Assembly: GCA_904501715.1 (NCBI GenBank)
Contig: CAJGCD010000022.1
Span: 1-20,932 of the forward strand
DNA from: an uncultured Clostridia bacterium
GTDB taxonomy: Bacteria > Bacillota > Clostridia > Oscillospirales > CAG-272
DNA length: 20,932 bases
Reading direction: 5' to 3'
Part shown: piece by piece, positions 15,091-20,932 of the stretch
Position numbering within the stretch: position 1 is the stretch's first letter
Layout: each line of letters starts with the position of its first letter
Made by a program: the position numbers and the translations under genes
The notes under the pieces: model-generated
Databases searched by the model: none
What the model was told of the DNA's origin: nothing
The model's input: only the letters and a program-made list of their open reading frames with translations

Positions 15091-16951
15091 TGAAAGAAGA
15101 CCTCAGTCACCTCCACAAATGCCCTCCACCCGACCGAATGGACCTATGGGCGTGAGAATGAACAAGGAGAAGCCTAAAAATCTTCTTCGCACATTAGGAA
15201 GGCTGCTTAAATATATCGGAAAGAGTAAGCTGCTTGTCATAGCTCTTGTCTGTATAATGGCTTTCGTTACGGTTTCCGACCTTGCGGGCCCCGCTCTTCA
15301 GGGAGAGGCGATAAATACTATAAGGGTGGACTCACAGACGGGAAGGATAAGCGTTGACCTTGACGCTATGCTGTGGTATCTTGGCGCAATGGGTGTTCTG
15401 TTCTTTATAAGCGCATCCTTAGCACTGCTTCAGGGAATAATCGCGGCTAAGCTCTCGCAAAATACGGTATATATGATGCGAAACGACCTGTTCAGAAAAA
15501 TATCCAAGCTTCCCATAAAATATACGGATACGCACAAGCACGGTGATATAATGTCGCGAATGACCAACGACGTTGAAAACGTGTCAAACGCCGTGTCGCA
15601 GTCCATAGCCTCGCTTATATCCAGCGTGCTGACTCTCATAGGCGCCTTTGCTATGATGGTCTATTACAGCTGGGTGATGGCGCTTATAGCTTGTGTCACC
15701 ATTCCGCTTACTATAACCGTAACCACCAATCTGGCAAAATTTATGCGGAAATATTTCGTTAAGCGCCAAAAGCTTCTCGGTCAGATAAACGGTCAGGTGG
15801 AGGAGATGGTAACCTCCTATAAGACCGTGGTATCCTACGGCAAGGAGCGGCGCGCCATAGAGGAATTTACCGCCACCAGCGAGGAATTTAAGAACGCAAG
15901 CATAAAGGCGAGAGTCTGGGGCTCTATTATGGGACCCTGTATGAATTTCCTCGGAAATCTTCAATACGTGCTCATAGCGGCGTTCGGTGGATTTTTTATG
16001 CTTAATCCAAACAGCCTTGTTCCGAATCTGCGCCTTGGAAATATCCATTCAATGCTCCAGTATTCAAAGAAGTTTACCCGTCCCGTAAACGAGATAGCCA
16101 ACCAATACGCGTCTATTCTCACAGCTCTTGCGGGAGCGGAGCGGATATTTGAGATAATGGACAGCTCCGACGAGATAGACGAGGGCAAAAAAGAAATGAG
16201 CGTAGAGGATATAGAGGGTAATATACGCTTTGAGAATATCGACTTTGCCTACGAGAAGGATGAGCCCGTGCTAAAGGGACTTGACCTTTGGCTCAAAAAG
16301 GGACAGAAGATAGCCATAGTCGGAGCCACGGGCTCGGGAAAGACCACGGTGGTAAATCTGCTGACTCGCTTTTACGAGATAGACTCGGGGCTTATCACTA
16401 TTGACGGGGTAGATATAACCGAGATACCCAAGGACACGCTCAGACGCTCCATAGCCATAGTTCTTCAGGATACGGTCCTGTTTTCCGATACAATAAGAGC
16501 CAATATAAAGTATGGCAGACTTGATGCCTCCGACGAGGAAATGAAGGCGGCGGCAGCCTTTGCCAAGGCGGATGAATTTATAGAAAGACTCCCCGAGGGC
16601 TACGACACCATGCTTGCCGAGTCGGGAAGCAATCTGTCCGCAGGTCAGCGTCAGCTTCTTGCCATAGCGAGAGCCGTGCTTGCGGACCCCAAGATACTTA
16701 TTCTTGACGAGGCTACCTCAAGCGTTGACACGCGCACGGAGATGCACATACAGCAGGCGATGGTGAACCTTATGAAAAACCGCACCTCGCTTATAATCGC
16801 TCACAGGCTTTCTACCATAAGAGATGCCGACAAGATAGTGGTCATCAAGGACGGCAGAGTTGCCGAGGCGGGAGATCACGAGGAGCTGCTGGCGGCAGAG
16901 GGAGAATATTATAAGCTCTACTCCAATCAGTTTGCGGGGATAGCAACGTGA
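15083..16951 (+). CDS. Heterodimeric ABC exporter half, catalytic-site subunit
   Basis: 622 aa: a Pro/Arg-rich cytoplasmic leader (1-30), a six-span membrane domain (~45-345) and an ATPase domain. Walker A is GATGSGKT (414-421), Walker B ILILDEATSSVD with the catalytic Glu543, and the switch His574 is present (IAHRLST). The signature, however, is LSAGQ (518-522) instead of LSGGQ. In the dimer this altered signature faces the Asp/Gln site of the partner, so all the degeneracy falls into one composite ATP site, while this subunit's Walker motifs pair with the partner's normal LSGGQ. The start codon lies in the last codons of the first subunit, indicating coupled translation and equal stoichiometry. 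The gene ends in a GTGA overlap with the next. Confidence 0.93.
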   Translation: MNNERRPQSPPQMPSTRPNGPMGVRMNKEKPKNLLRTLGRLLKYIGKSKLLVIALVCIMAFVTVSDLAGPALQGEAINTIRVDSQTGRISVDLDAMLWYLGAMGVLFFISASLALLQGIIAAKLSQNTVYMMRNDLFRKISKLPIKYTDTHKHGDIMSRMTNDVENVSNAVSQSIASLISSVLTLIGAFAMMVYYSWVMALIACVTIPLTITVTTNLAKFMRKYFVKRQKLLGQINGQVEEMVTSYKTVVSYGKERRAIEEFTATSEEFKNASIKARVWGSIMGPCMNFLGNLQYVLIAAFGGFFMLNPNSLVPNLRLGNIHSMLQYSKKFTRPVNEIANQYASILTALAGAERIFEIMDSSDEIDEGKKEMSVEDIEGNIRFENIDFAYEKDEPVLKGLDLWLKKGQKIAIVGATGSGKTTVVNLLTRFYEIDSGLITIDGVDITEIPKDTLRRSIAIVLQDTVLFSDTIRANIKYGRLDASDEEMKAAAAFAKADEFIERLPEGYDTMLAESGSNLSAGQRQLLAIARAVLADPKILILDEATSSVDTRTEMHIQQAMVNLMKNRTSLIIAHRLSTIRDADKIVVIKDGRVAEAGDHEELLAAEGEYYKLYSNQFAGIAT

Positions 16952-17697
16952 CGGGGGAGAAGGAGCTGTTTGCCCGTCTTTGCGCCGCCGAGAGCTACTC
17001 CGCGGCTATACCCTCGCAGGAGGGGATAGGGATATATAACGAAAAAAGGCTTCACCGAATACTTAAGCACACTCTCTGTGAGCGTGAGAGCTGCTTTGAG
17101 GTGAAGATAGGTAAATATATTGCCGATATATGCGAGGACGGGCGCATAACCGAGATACAGTGCGCTTCCTTGGCGCCGCTTCGGGCAAAGCTTGAATATT
17201 ATCTTGAGAATACAGATTGCCACGTATGCGTGGTGCATCCCATAATAGTAAGAAAAAAGCTTATCAGAGCCGAGAGGGAGACGGGGGAGATATTGCGTAT
17301 CAAGCAGTCGCCCAAAAGGGAAACGCTGTACAGCGCTCTCGCGGCGCTCTATCCCATAAGAGAGCTTTTGAGTGACGCGAGAATAAGCGTTAGGATAATG
17401 TCGGTAGAGGCGGAGGAATACAGATATTCCGAGCGTACCCGCTACCGCAGAGAGGGTAAGTACGACGCGGATACGTTTCCCACCGCTCTTGTTGATGCCT
17501 TAGAGCTTTCCCGCCCCGAGGATTACTCACGGTTTTTGCCCGCCGAGCTTGTGGGACGTGAATTTTGCGCCGCCGAGTACGCCCCTTATGCGAAATTGAG
17601 GGGAAGGGATATATATTCCGCGCTTAACGTCCTTGCGGCGGTAGGCATCCTCAGCCGCGAAAAGCTCGGGGCAAGGGTGGTGTATAGGGCTAAATAA
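16948..17697 (+). CDS. Putative PD-(D/E)XK-like nuclease with C-terminal winged-helix-like region
   Basis: 249 aa from GTG 16948, overlapping the exporter stop by 4 bases. I do not recognise a named family. Residues ~27-75 give E32 (YNEKRLHRILK), D60 in GKYIAD and E69-x-Q71 in ITEIQ, spaced like the D...ExQ active site of some PD-(D/E)XK-fold nucleases such as the CoiA type. The following region (HVCVVHPIIVRKKL) fits the next strand and a Lys/Arg-rich helix. Residues ~180-249 look like a helical, winged-helix-like domain (LRGRDIYSALNVLAAVGIL). There is no signal peptide and it is rich in charged residues, so cytoplasmic. Its tight coupling to an ABC exporter may be simple operon sharing. A nuclease fold is moderately likely; activity is unproven. 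Confidence 0.6.
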   Translation: MTGEKELFARLCAAESYSAAIPSQEGIGIYNEKRLHRILKHTLCERESCFEVKIGKYIADICEDGRITEIQCASLAPLRAKLEYYLENTDCHVCVVHPIIVRKKLIRAERETGEILRIKQSPKRETLYSALAALYPIRELLSDARISVRIMSVEAEEYRYSERTRYRREGKYDADTFPTALVDALELSRPEDYSRFLPAELVGREFCAAEYAPYAKLRGRDIYSALNVLAAVGILSREKLGARVVYRAK

Positions 17698-17742
17698 AAC
17701 AGAGCTGAGGTTAGCAAAGTGTAACCGCAGCCCTGTTTTTTT
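17698..17742 (+). terminator. Terminator of the lipoprotein-exporter-nuclease unit
   Basis: A long imperfect stem pairs ACAG-A-GCTG-A-GGTTA with TAACC-G-CAGC-C-CTGT around the loop GCAAAGTG. It is followed by eight T. The T run overlaps the stop of the convergent M23 gene. Confidence 0.85.
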
Positions 17743-18478
17743 ATTCGTGAGAGGAATCTGTTTTTATTGACTCAAGGTCGGTCTCGTCGAAGTACTCAAG
17801 AGGGTCCACCTCAAGGTCGCCCACGGTCATCTCAAAGTGGAGGTGAGGCTCGTTGCCTACCTCTACCATAGCGCTCTCGCCTACGGTGGCTATTATCTGT
17901 CCTGCGCGTACCGAAACACCCTCGGATATTCCCTCGGGAAGAACGTCGGCAAGGTTTTTATAAACGGTAACGCAGTTGCCCGAGTGGCTTATAGCCATAC
18001 AGTAGCCCATCATAGGGTCTACCCATATTTTGGATATCTTTCCGTCTGCCGCCGAATATACGGGAGCGTTCTCCTTAGTTACAAGATCTATGCCGAGATG
18101 CACTCTGTAATCCTGCATCGTCTGGGAGAATACCTGAAGGTCGGGGTCGTGGTAGCTGGATATGGTTCCGCTTACGGGAAGCGAGAAGGAGGGAAGCTTA
18201 TTTCCCGCCTCGGCAGAGCCTGAGGGCTTCTTCGTAGGCGTTTCCGTAGGTTCCTCTGAGGGCTCTTCGGAGGGCTTGGTATTCTCGGGGGTCTCTACGG
18301 GGGGTGTGTCGGGGAGCTTAGTGGGCTCCTTTGTTCTGTTTGCGATAACAGCCGCTGCTATAATCGTTATTAAGGCTATTGCCAGAGCCACGAGTGTCAG
18401 CACGGTGGAGCGGCTTATTTTTTTGTTTCCCGAATTATTCGGAAAGCCTTTATTGTTGTTATTAAAAGATGAAGGCAT
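17741..18478 (-). CDS. Membrane-anchored M23 peptidase-like protein, SpoIIQ-like
   Basis: 245 aa, ATG at 18478 with AAGGAG upstream. It has a short Asn-rich cytoplasmic tail, one membrane span (residues ~25-46), a Pro/Glu/Thr-rich linker (50-90) and an M23 (LytM) domain. The zinc ligands H127-x3-D131 (HLGID) and H212-x-H214 (HLHFE) are present. The position that carries the catalytic His in active LytM enzymes (Y-x-HL) reads YKNL, with Asn175, so peptidase activity may be lost or reduced. This architecture and the altered His are found in SpoIIQ-type forespore channel proteins, and the window also encodes SpoIVB. SpoIIQ is therefore the best guess; a general cell-wall M23 protein is the alternative. 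It stands alone, convergent with the preceding unit. Confidence 0.8.
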   Translation of the reverse strand: MPSSFNNNNKGFPNNSGNKKISRSTVLTLVALAIALITIIAAAVIANRTKEPTKLPDTPPVETPENTKPSEEPSEEPTETPTKKPSGSAEAGNKLPSFSLPVSGTISSYHDPDLQVFSQTMQDYRVHLGIDLVTKENAPVYSAADGKISKIWVDPMMGYCMAISHSGNCVTVYKNLADVLPEGISEGVSVRAGQIIATVGESAMVEVGNEPHLHFEMTVGDLEVDPLEYFDETDLESIKTDSSHE

Positions 18479-18574
18479 GTCTTTATACTCCTTTTTGTTA
18501 TTTACTGTCCTTATTTTTTACCCATTTCTTTTCTTTTATTCAAGCTTTGATATTTAAATATTTTCGCATTTCTA

Positions 18575-18603
18575 TTGTAAAGGGAATTTTTATGTGATAA
18601 AAT
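18575..18603 (+). promoter_or_regulatory. Promoter of the thioesterase gene
   Basis: TTGTAA (18575-18580) and TAAAAT (18598-18603) have a 17-base spacer, leaving a leader of about 60 bases before ATG 18672. Confidence 0.6.
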
Positions 18604-18671
18604 AATATAGGAATAAGATTTATGCTTTCGAGCAAGATAAATAAAAACAAACGTTTGAAAGGAATAGAGAT

Positions 18672-19067
18672 ATGAGCGACCTTGAGCTTGCAAAGGAATA
18701 CTTCGGTCAGGACAAATACGCCTCACAGCAAACGGGAATAGAAATACTTGCCGCAGAGGCGGGATACGCAAAATGTTCACTTAAAATAGATGACAGTCAC
18801 AAAAATGCCCTGGGGCACGTTATGGGCGGAGTGTATTTTACTATGGCGGACTACGCCTTTGCCATTGCCTCCAATTTCAAGCAGCCCCCAACCGTTACCC
18901 AGACCTCCCAGATAGTTTATCTTTCCGCGCCCAAGGGGGAAATTCTTTATGCCGAGACCGAAAAAATAAGAGCAGGAAAAAAGACCTGCTTTTACAAGAT
19001 AATGATAACCGATGACACGGGTGCGGATATTGCCTACGTTACCACCACGGGCTTTGTGGTGGGGTGA
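18672..19067 (+). CDS. PaaI-like hotdog-fold thioesterase
   Basis: 131 aa, with AAAGGA 8 bases before ATG. The hotdog core motif is NALGHVMGGVYFTMADYAFA (45-64), with Asn45, His49, Gly52-Gly53 and Asp60 in the positions that bind the thioester and activate water in PaaI-type enzymes. The classical HGG triplet reads MGG here. The rest (YLSAPKGEILYAETEKIRAGKKT...) fits the second half of a single hotdog domain, and the length is normal. It hydrolyses acyl-CoA or aryl-CoA thioesters in the cytoplasm; the physiological substrate is unknown. It is a single gene between its own promoter and terminator. Confidence 0.88.
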   Translation: MSDLELAKEYFGQDKYASQQTGIEILAAEAGYAKCSLKIDDSHKNALGHVMGGVYFTMADYAFAIASNFKQPPTVTQTSQIVYLSAPKGEILYAETEKIRAGKKTCFYKIMITDDTGADIAYVTTTGFVVG

Positions 19068-19086
19068 TAAGCCAATGTATATAGAG

Positions 19087-19122
19087 GAAAGAGCAAGCTG
19101 CTTGTGCTTGCTCTTTCTTTGT
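19087..19122 (+). terminator. Terminator of the thioesterase gene
   Basis: The twelve-base perfect stem GAAAGAGCAAGC (19087-19098) / GCTTGCTCTTTC (19106-19117) has the loop TGCTTGT, followed by TTTGT. Confidence 0.85.
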
Positions 19123-19146
19123 AACCGAAAAATGTTGGAGCATCCA

Positions 19147-19315
19147 GTAGGGACAGGCGTCCTCGACTGTCCGCGAAAGACGACAAATAAAGTACAAGCT
19201 TGTGGCAAGAGGATAAAATTTATTTTAACACAGGGTAAGCGGAGTTCCGCGGTAATTCCTTTTGGCAAAAAATAGAGCTATATCCAAACGGACAGTCGAG
19301 GACGCCTGTCCCTAC
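19147..19315. repeat. Inverted pair of GTAG-hairpin repeats (BIME/MITE-like, copies B and C)
   Basis: Copy B (19147-19172) and copy C (19290-19315, minus orientation) are identical 26-mers in inverted orientation; the pairing extends one more base inward, to 27. Each reads GTAG, stem GGACAG, loop GCGTCCTCGA, stem CTGTCC. The 116 bases between them hold no frame of note. No target-site duplication is evident outside the pair. The rest of the gene-free stretch 19123-19572 holds the hairpin cluster at 19403-19493 and a terminator; 19316-19402 shows nothing. Confidence 0.75.
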
Positions 19316-19402
19316 AAGCTATAATAAAATTCAAAGCGAGTACGTTTGTGGGGGTTGCGGTGTAACGAATACGGTTTTGCTATAAACGGTTGTGCTCGTC
19401 AG

Positions 19403-19493
19403 GCTCTCCCTATGGGAGAGCTTCCGCCATAGCGGGTGAGAGGGCATGTTCAACCCTCTCGGCTGCCACCTCTCCTAAAAGGAGAGGCTTTTT
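19403..19493. repeat. Intergenic cluster of four consecutive hairpins
   Basis: The perfect stem-loops in order are GCTCTCCC-TAT-GGGAGAGC (19403-19421), CCGC-CATA-GCGG (19424-19435), GAGAGGG-9-CCCTCTC (19438-19460) and CCTCTCCT-AAA-AGGAGAGG (19469-19487), the last followed by CTTTTT. The CTCTCC core recurs in three of them. It looks like a modular non-coding repeat whose final hairpin could terminate forward transcription. Confidence 0.6.
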
Positions 19494-19530
19494 ACAGTGT
19501 GCTTTGTTGTCTTTATTCAGCGCTATGTAT

Positions 19531-19568
19531 AAAAAACGACCGAGCAGCAGTTCAAACGCTACTCGGTC
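19531..19568 (-). terminator. Terminator of the ribbon-helix-helix gene
   Basis: On the minus strand the stem GACCGAG-x-AGC / GCT-x-CTCGGTC has a 9-base loop and is followed by G and six T, directly after the stop at 19573. Confidence 0.85.
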
Positions 19569-19572
19569 AAAT

Positions 19573-19755
19573 TTAGTCTATTTCAACGTCATTAATGGAG
19601 CTTTCAAGGATTATATTAATGATTTCGTTTCTTGAACGGTTGCTTTTTTGAGATAATTCATCTAATTTTTGTAAAGTTCCGTCCTTTATTCTTATAGAGA
19701 TGACCTTATATCCGTCATCTCCTTTTTTATTTATTCTGATAATTTTATTTGCCAT
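19573..19755 (-). CDS. Small ribbon-helix-helix (CopG/Arc-type) DNA-binding protein
   Basis: 60 aa, ATG at 19755 with an AAGGGGGGGA ribosome binding site. After a basic N-terminus, residues 16-23 (YKVISIRI) form the beta ribbon that reads DNA bases, and residues ~25-37 (GTLQKLDELSQKS) and ~40-55 (SRNEIINIILESSI) the two helices. Such proteins bind as dimers of dimers to short tandem repeats. It diverges from the zinc-ribbon genes at 19915 across a very A/T-rich 159-base gap with candidate operator repeats, so it likely regulates itself and them (inference). No toxin gene sits next to it, so an antitoxin role is not supported. Confidence 0.85.
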   Translation of the reverse strand: MANKIIRINKKGDDGYKVISIRIKDGTLQKLDELSQKSNRSRNEIINIILESSINDVEID

Positions 19756-19823
19756 TATAATCCCCCCCTTTTTAAATACATTTTAATATTTTGCTATTCT
19801 TTTGTATATATTATATTTATATT

Positions 19824-19861
19824 CAAAATATATTATAAAAGTATTGACAAAATATATTTTG
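19824..19861. promoter_or_regulatory. Candidate tandem operator CAAAATATATT
   Basis: CAAAATATATT occurs at 19824-19834 and 19848-19858, 24 bases apart. The second is part of the perfect palindrome CAAAATATATTTTG (19848-19861), which overlaps the -35 and spacer of the 19844 promoter. It is a plausible binding site for the adjacent ribbon-helix-helix protein. Confidence 0.45.
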
Positions 19862-19872
19862 GTTGATATAAT
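19844..19872 (+). promoter_or_regulatory. Promoter of the zinc-ribbon gene pair
   Basis: TTGACA (19844-19849) and TATAAT (19867-19872) are both perfect with a 17-base spacer, about 42 bases before ATG 19915. Confidence 0.85.
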
Positions 19873-19914
19873 AAAAATGTCTTTTTCGACAAATAAATTT
19901 GTGAGGTGATTATT

Positions 19915-20232
19915 ATGAAGTATTGTACCAAATGCGGACACGAGCTTGTTGATGAGGCGGTATTCTGCGTGGGTTGCGGATGTGCGGTGGAGGCTGTTGA
20001 AAAAGCTCCTGCCGATATATCCGGTATGAAGAAGGCTAGTAAGGTGCTTATGATCCTTGGAACGGTAGTGTCGGGATTGTACATAATTCCCTTGGCGTGG
20101 TGTATTCCGATGACCGTGGCGTATAATAAAAAATTAAAAAATGGCGAGCCTATAAGCACAGGCTTTAAGGTGTGCTCGTTGCTTTTTGTTAGCCTTATTG
20201 CAGGTATTCTTATGTTTTGTGACAATGACTAA
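19915..20232 (+). CDS. Zinc-ribbon membrane protein
   Basis: 105 aa. An in-frame GTG at 19906 lies inside the GAGGTGAT ribosome binding site, so ATG 19915 is the start. Residues 1-25 are a zinc ribbon (C4-x2-C7 and C18-x2-C21, with an extra C23). Two hydrophobic segments follow, about 43-70 and 83-102. Proteins of this zinc-ribbon-plus-membrane-span type are common in Firmicutes and mostly uncharacterised. The first 25 residues nearly match those of the next gene (20248), but the membrane parts do not. It is the first gene of a pair with a strong promoter and a nearby ribbon-helix-helix regulator. Confidence 0.8.
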   Translation: MKYCTKCGHELVDEAVFCVGCGCAVEAVEKAPADISGMKKASKVLMILGTVVSGLYIIPLAWCIPMTVAYNKKLKNGEPISTGFKVCSLLFVSLIAGILMFCDND

Positions 20233-20247
20233 ATAAGGAGGTTTGTT

Positions 20248-20724
20248 ATGAAATTTTGCAGCAAATGCGGACATCAGCTTGTTGACGAGGCAGTTATATG
20301 CACCAATTGCGGATGCGCGGTGGCGTTCCCCACGGTTAGAGGGAAGAGTGACAAGGAAAAGGAGATATCCAAGAACAAGGGTAGGGCAATAGTAGAAATA
20401 TTTAATTTTGTTTTTGCTTTGACCATTATATTGTGCTTGCTTTTTGTTATATTATCATTTACTTTTGCATATGTTAACGTTTACATATATGAAACGTGGA
20501 ACAATGATGGTTATTACGCATTGGAGGATTACTATCCTCAACCTTTACTGATGCTTTTGGCTATGATGACGACTTGTGTTACATTTGCATTGAGTGCCAC
20601 GGGATTTATTATTACGCTTGCGAACAAATTAGGACGAGAGAGTGTGTTTTCGGCAATTACGCGGTTGTTTTTGAGCGTAGTATTGTTTATCGCAACGCTT
20701 ATTTCTTTTTCGATTTTTTGGTAG
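20248..20724 (+). CDS. Zinc-ribbon membrane protein, paralogous head
   Basis: 158 aa, 15 bases after the previous gene, with AAGGAGG before ATG. It has a zinc ribbon (C4-x2-C7, C18-x2-C21, extra C23), a charged linker rich in Lys/Glu (31-46) and about three membrane spans (~48-78, 100-124, 138-157). The segment between the first two spans (NVYIYETWNNDGYYALEDYYPQ) is rich in Tyr and acidic residues and probably lies outside the cell. The function is unknown. Same transcript as 19915. Confidence 0.78.
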   Translation: MKFCSKCGHQLVDEAVICTNCGCAVAFPTVRGKSDKEKEISKNKGRAIVEIFNFVFALTIILCLLFVILSFTFAYVNVYIYETWNNDGYYALEDYYPQPLLMLLAMMTTCVTFALSATGFIITLANKLGRESVFSAITRLFLSVVLFIATLISFSIFW

Positions 20725-20758
20725 AGCATTTAATATTAAAAGGTTGTTTACTGAAAGG

Positions 20759-20795
20759 AATACCACCTGCGCATAGCAGCAGGTGGTATTTCTTG
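20759..20795 (+). terminator. Terminator of the zinc-ribbon gene pair
   Basis: The twelve-base perfect stem AATACCACCTGC (20759-20770) / GCAGGTGGTATT (20779-20790) has the loop GCATAGCA and is followed by TCTTG. The T run is weak. Beyond it, 20796-20896 shows only a small dyad (CAATGG...CCATTG, 20799-20820). Confidence 0.7.
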
Positions 20796-20896
20796 TTGCA
20801 ATGGGAAAATCCCGCCATTGTGACCGGGTTGAATAGAGGTTAACCCATGAGAAGAAAAATAATAAAAGATTAAGAAAAAAACAAAAAGGAGTGTTT

Positions 20897-20932
20897 GTAG
20901 GGACAGGCGTCCCCGACTGTCCGCGAAAGACG
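20897..20932 (+). repeat. GTAG-hairpin repeat, copy D (runs to window edge)
   Basis: This copy matches copy B over 36 bases, including the GCGAAAGACG that follows the hairpin, with one difference in the loop (T to C). Because the match reaches the last base, the element may be the left half of another inverted pair continuing outside. Confidence 0.7.

Noticed and set aside
19573..19755. Antitoxin of a toxin-antitoxin pair
   Set aside because: No toxin-like gene is adjacent on the same strand; the neighbour is a divergent membrane protein pair.
19147..20932. CRISPR array from the recurring GTAG repeat
   Set aside because: Copies are few, unevenly spaced, in both orientations, without regular spacers or cas genes.

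Overview
The window looks like chromosome of an anaerobic, endospore-forming member of the Clostridia, probably an uncultured gut lineage. The evidence is a SpoIVB-type S55 peptidase with its triad intact, a SpoIIQ-like M23 protein, an oxygen-sensitive glycyl radical enzyme with its radical-SAM activase, strong GGAGG-type ribosome binding sites and near-consensus sigma-A promoters with 17-base spacers. I see no rRNA, tRNA, CRISPR array, transposase or phage gene.

Positions 1-4402 hold two secreted SGNH/GDSL-type lipoproteins, one of them cut by the left edge, around an AraC-family regulator. The second lipoprotein gene diverges from the regulator and has its own promoter. A bidirectional terminator closes this block. 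Positions 4408-10236 hold the most distinctive unit: a four-gene minus-strand operon (glycyl radical enzyme, SMP-30/gluconolactonase-like protein, EamA transporter, glycyl radical activase) with an AraC regulator divergent from it. The thiyl-cysteine motif GCYEYG and the radical loop RVCGW differ from the common characterised classes. Together the genes read as a regulated anaerobic pathway for a small molecule, possibly a sugar-derived diol or hydroxy acid with a lactone intermediate. The substrate cannot be read from the sequence.

SpoIVB (10342-11508) converges on that regulator. A forward unit then runs from 11773 to 17697: a YD-repeat lipoprotein, two half-transporters forming a heterodimeric ABC exporter with one degenerate ATP site, and a protein with a PD-(D/E)XK-like D...ExQ motif. 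A terminator closes it, and a SpoIIQ-like M23 gene follows on the other strand.

From 18672 on come a PaaI-like thioesterase, a repeat-rich intergenic stretch, and a ribbon-helix-helix regulator divergent from a pair of zinc-ribbon membrane proteins. The promoter of that pair carries tandem AT-rich operator-like repeats.

Scattered in the intergenic DNA are four copies (one at the right edge) of a short element: a GTAG tetranucleotide followed by a GGACAG/CTGTCC hairpin. One copy carries a compensatory base-pair change in the stem. Two copies face each other as a perfect inverted pair of 27 bp. This resembles REP/BIME elements in organisation and, with the glycyl radical operon, is the part of the window most worth following up.
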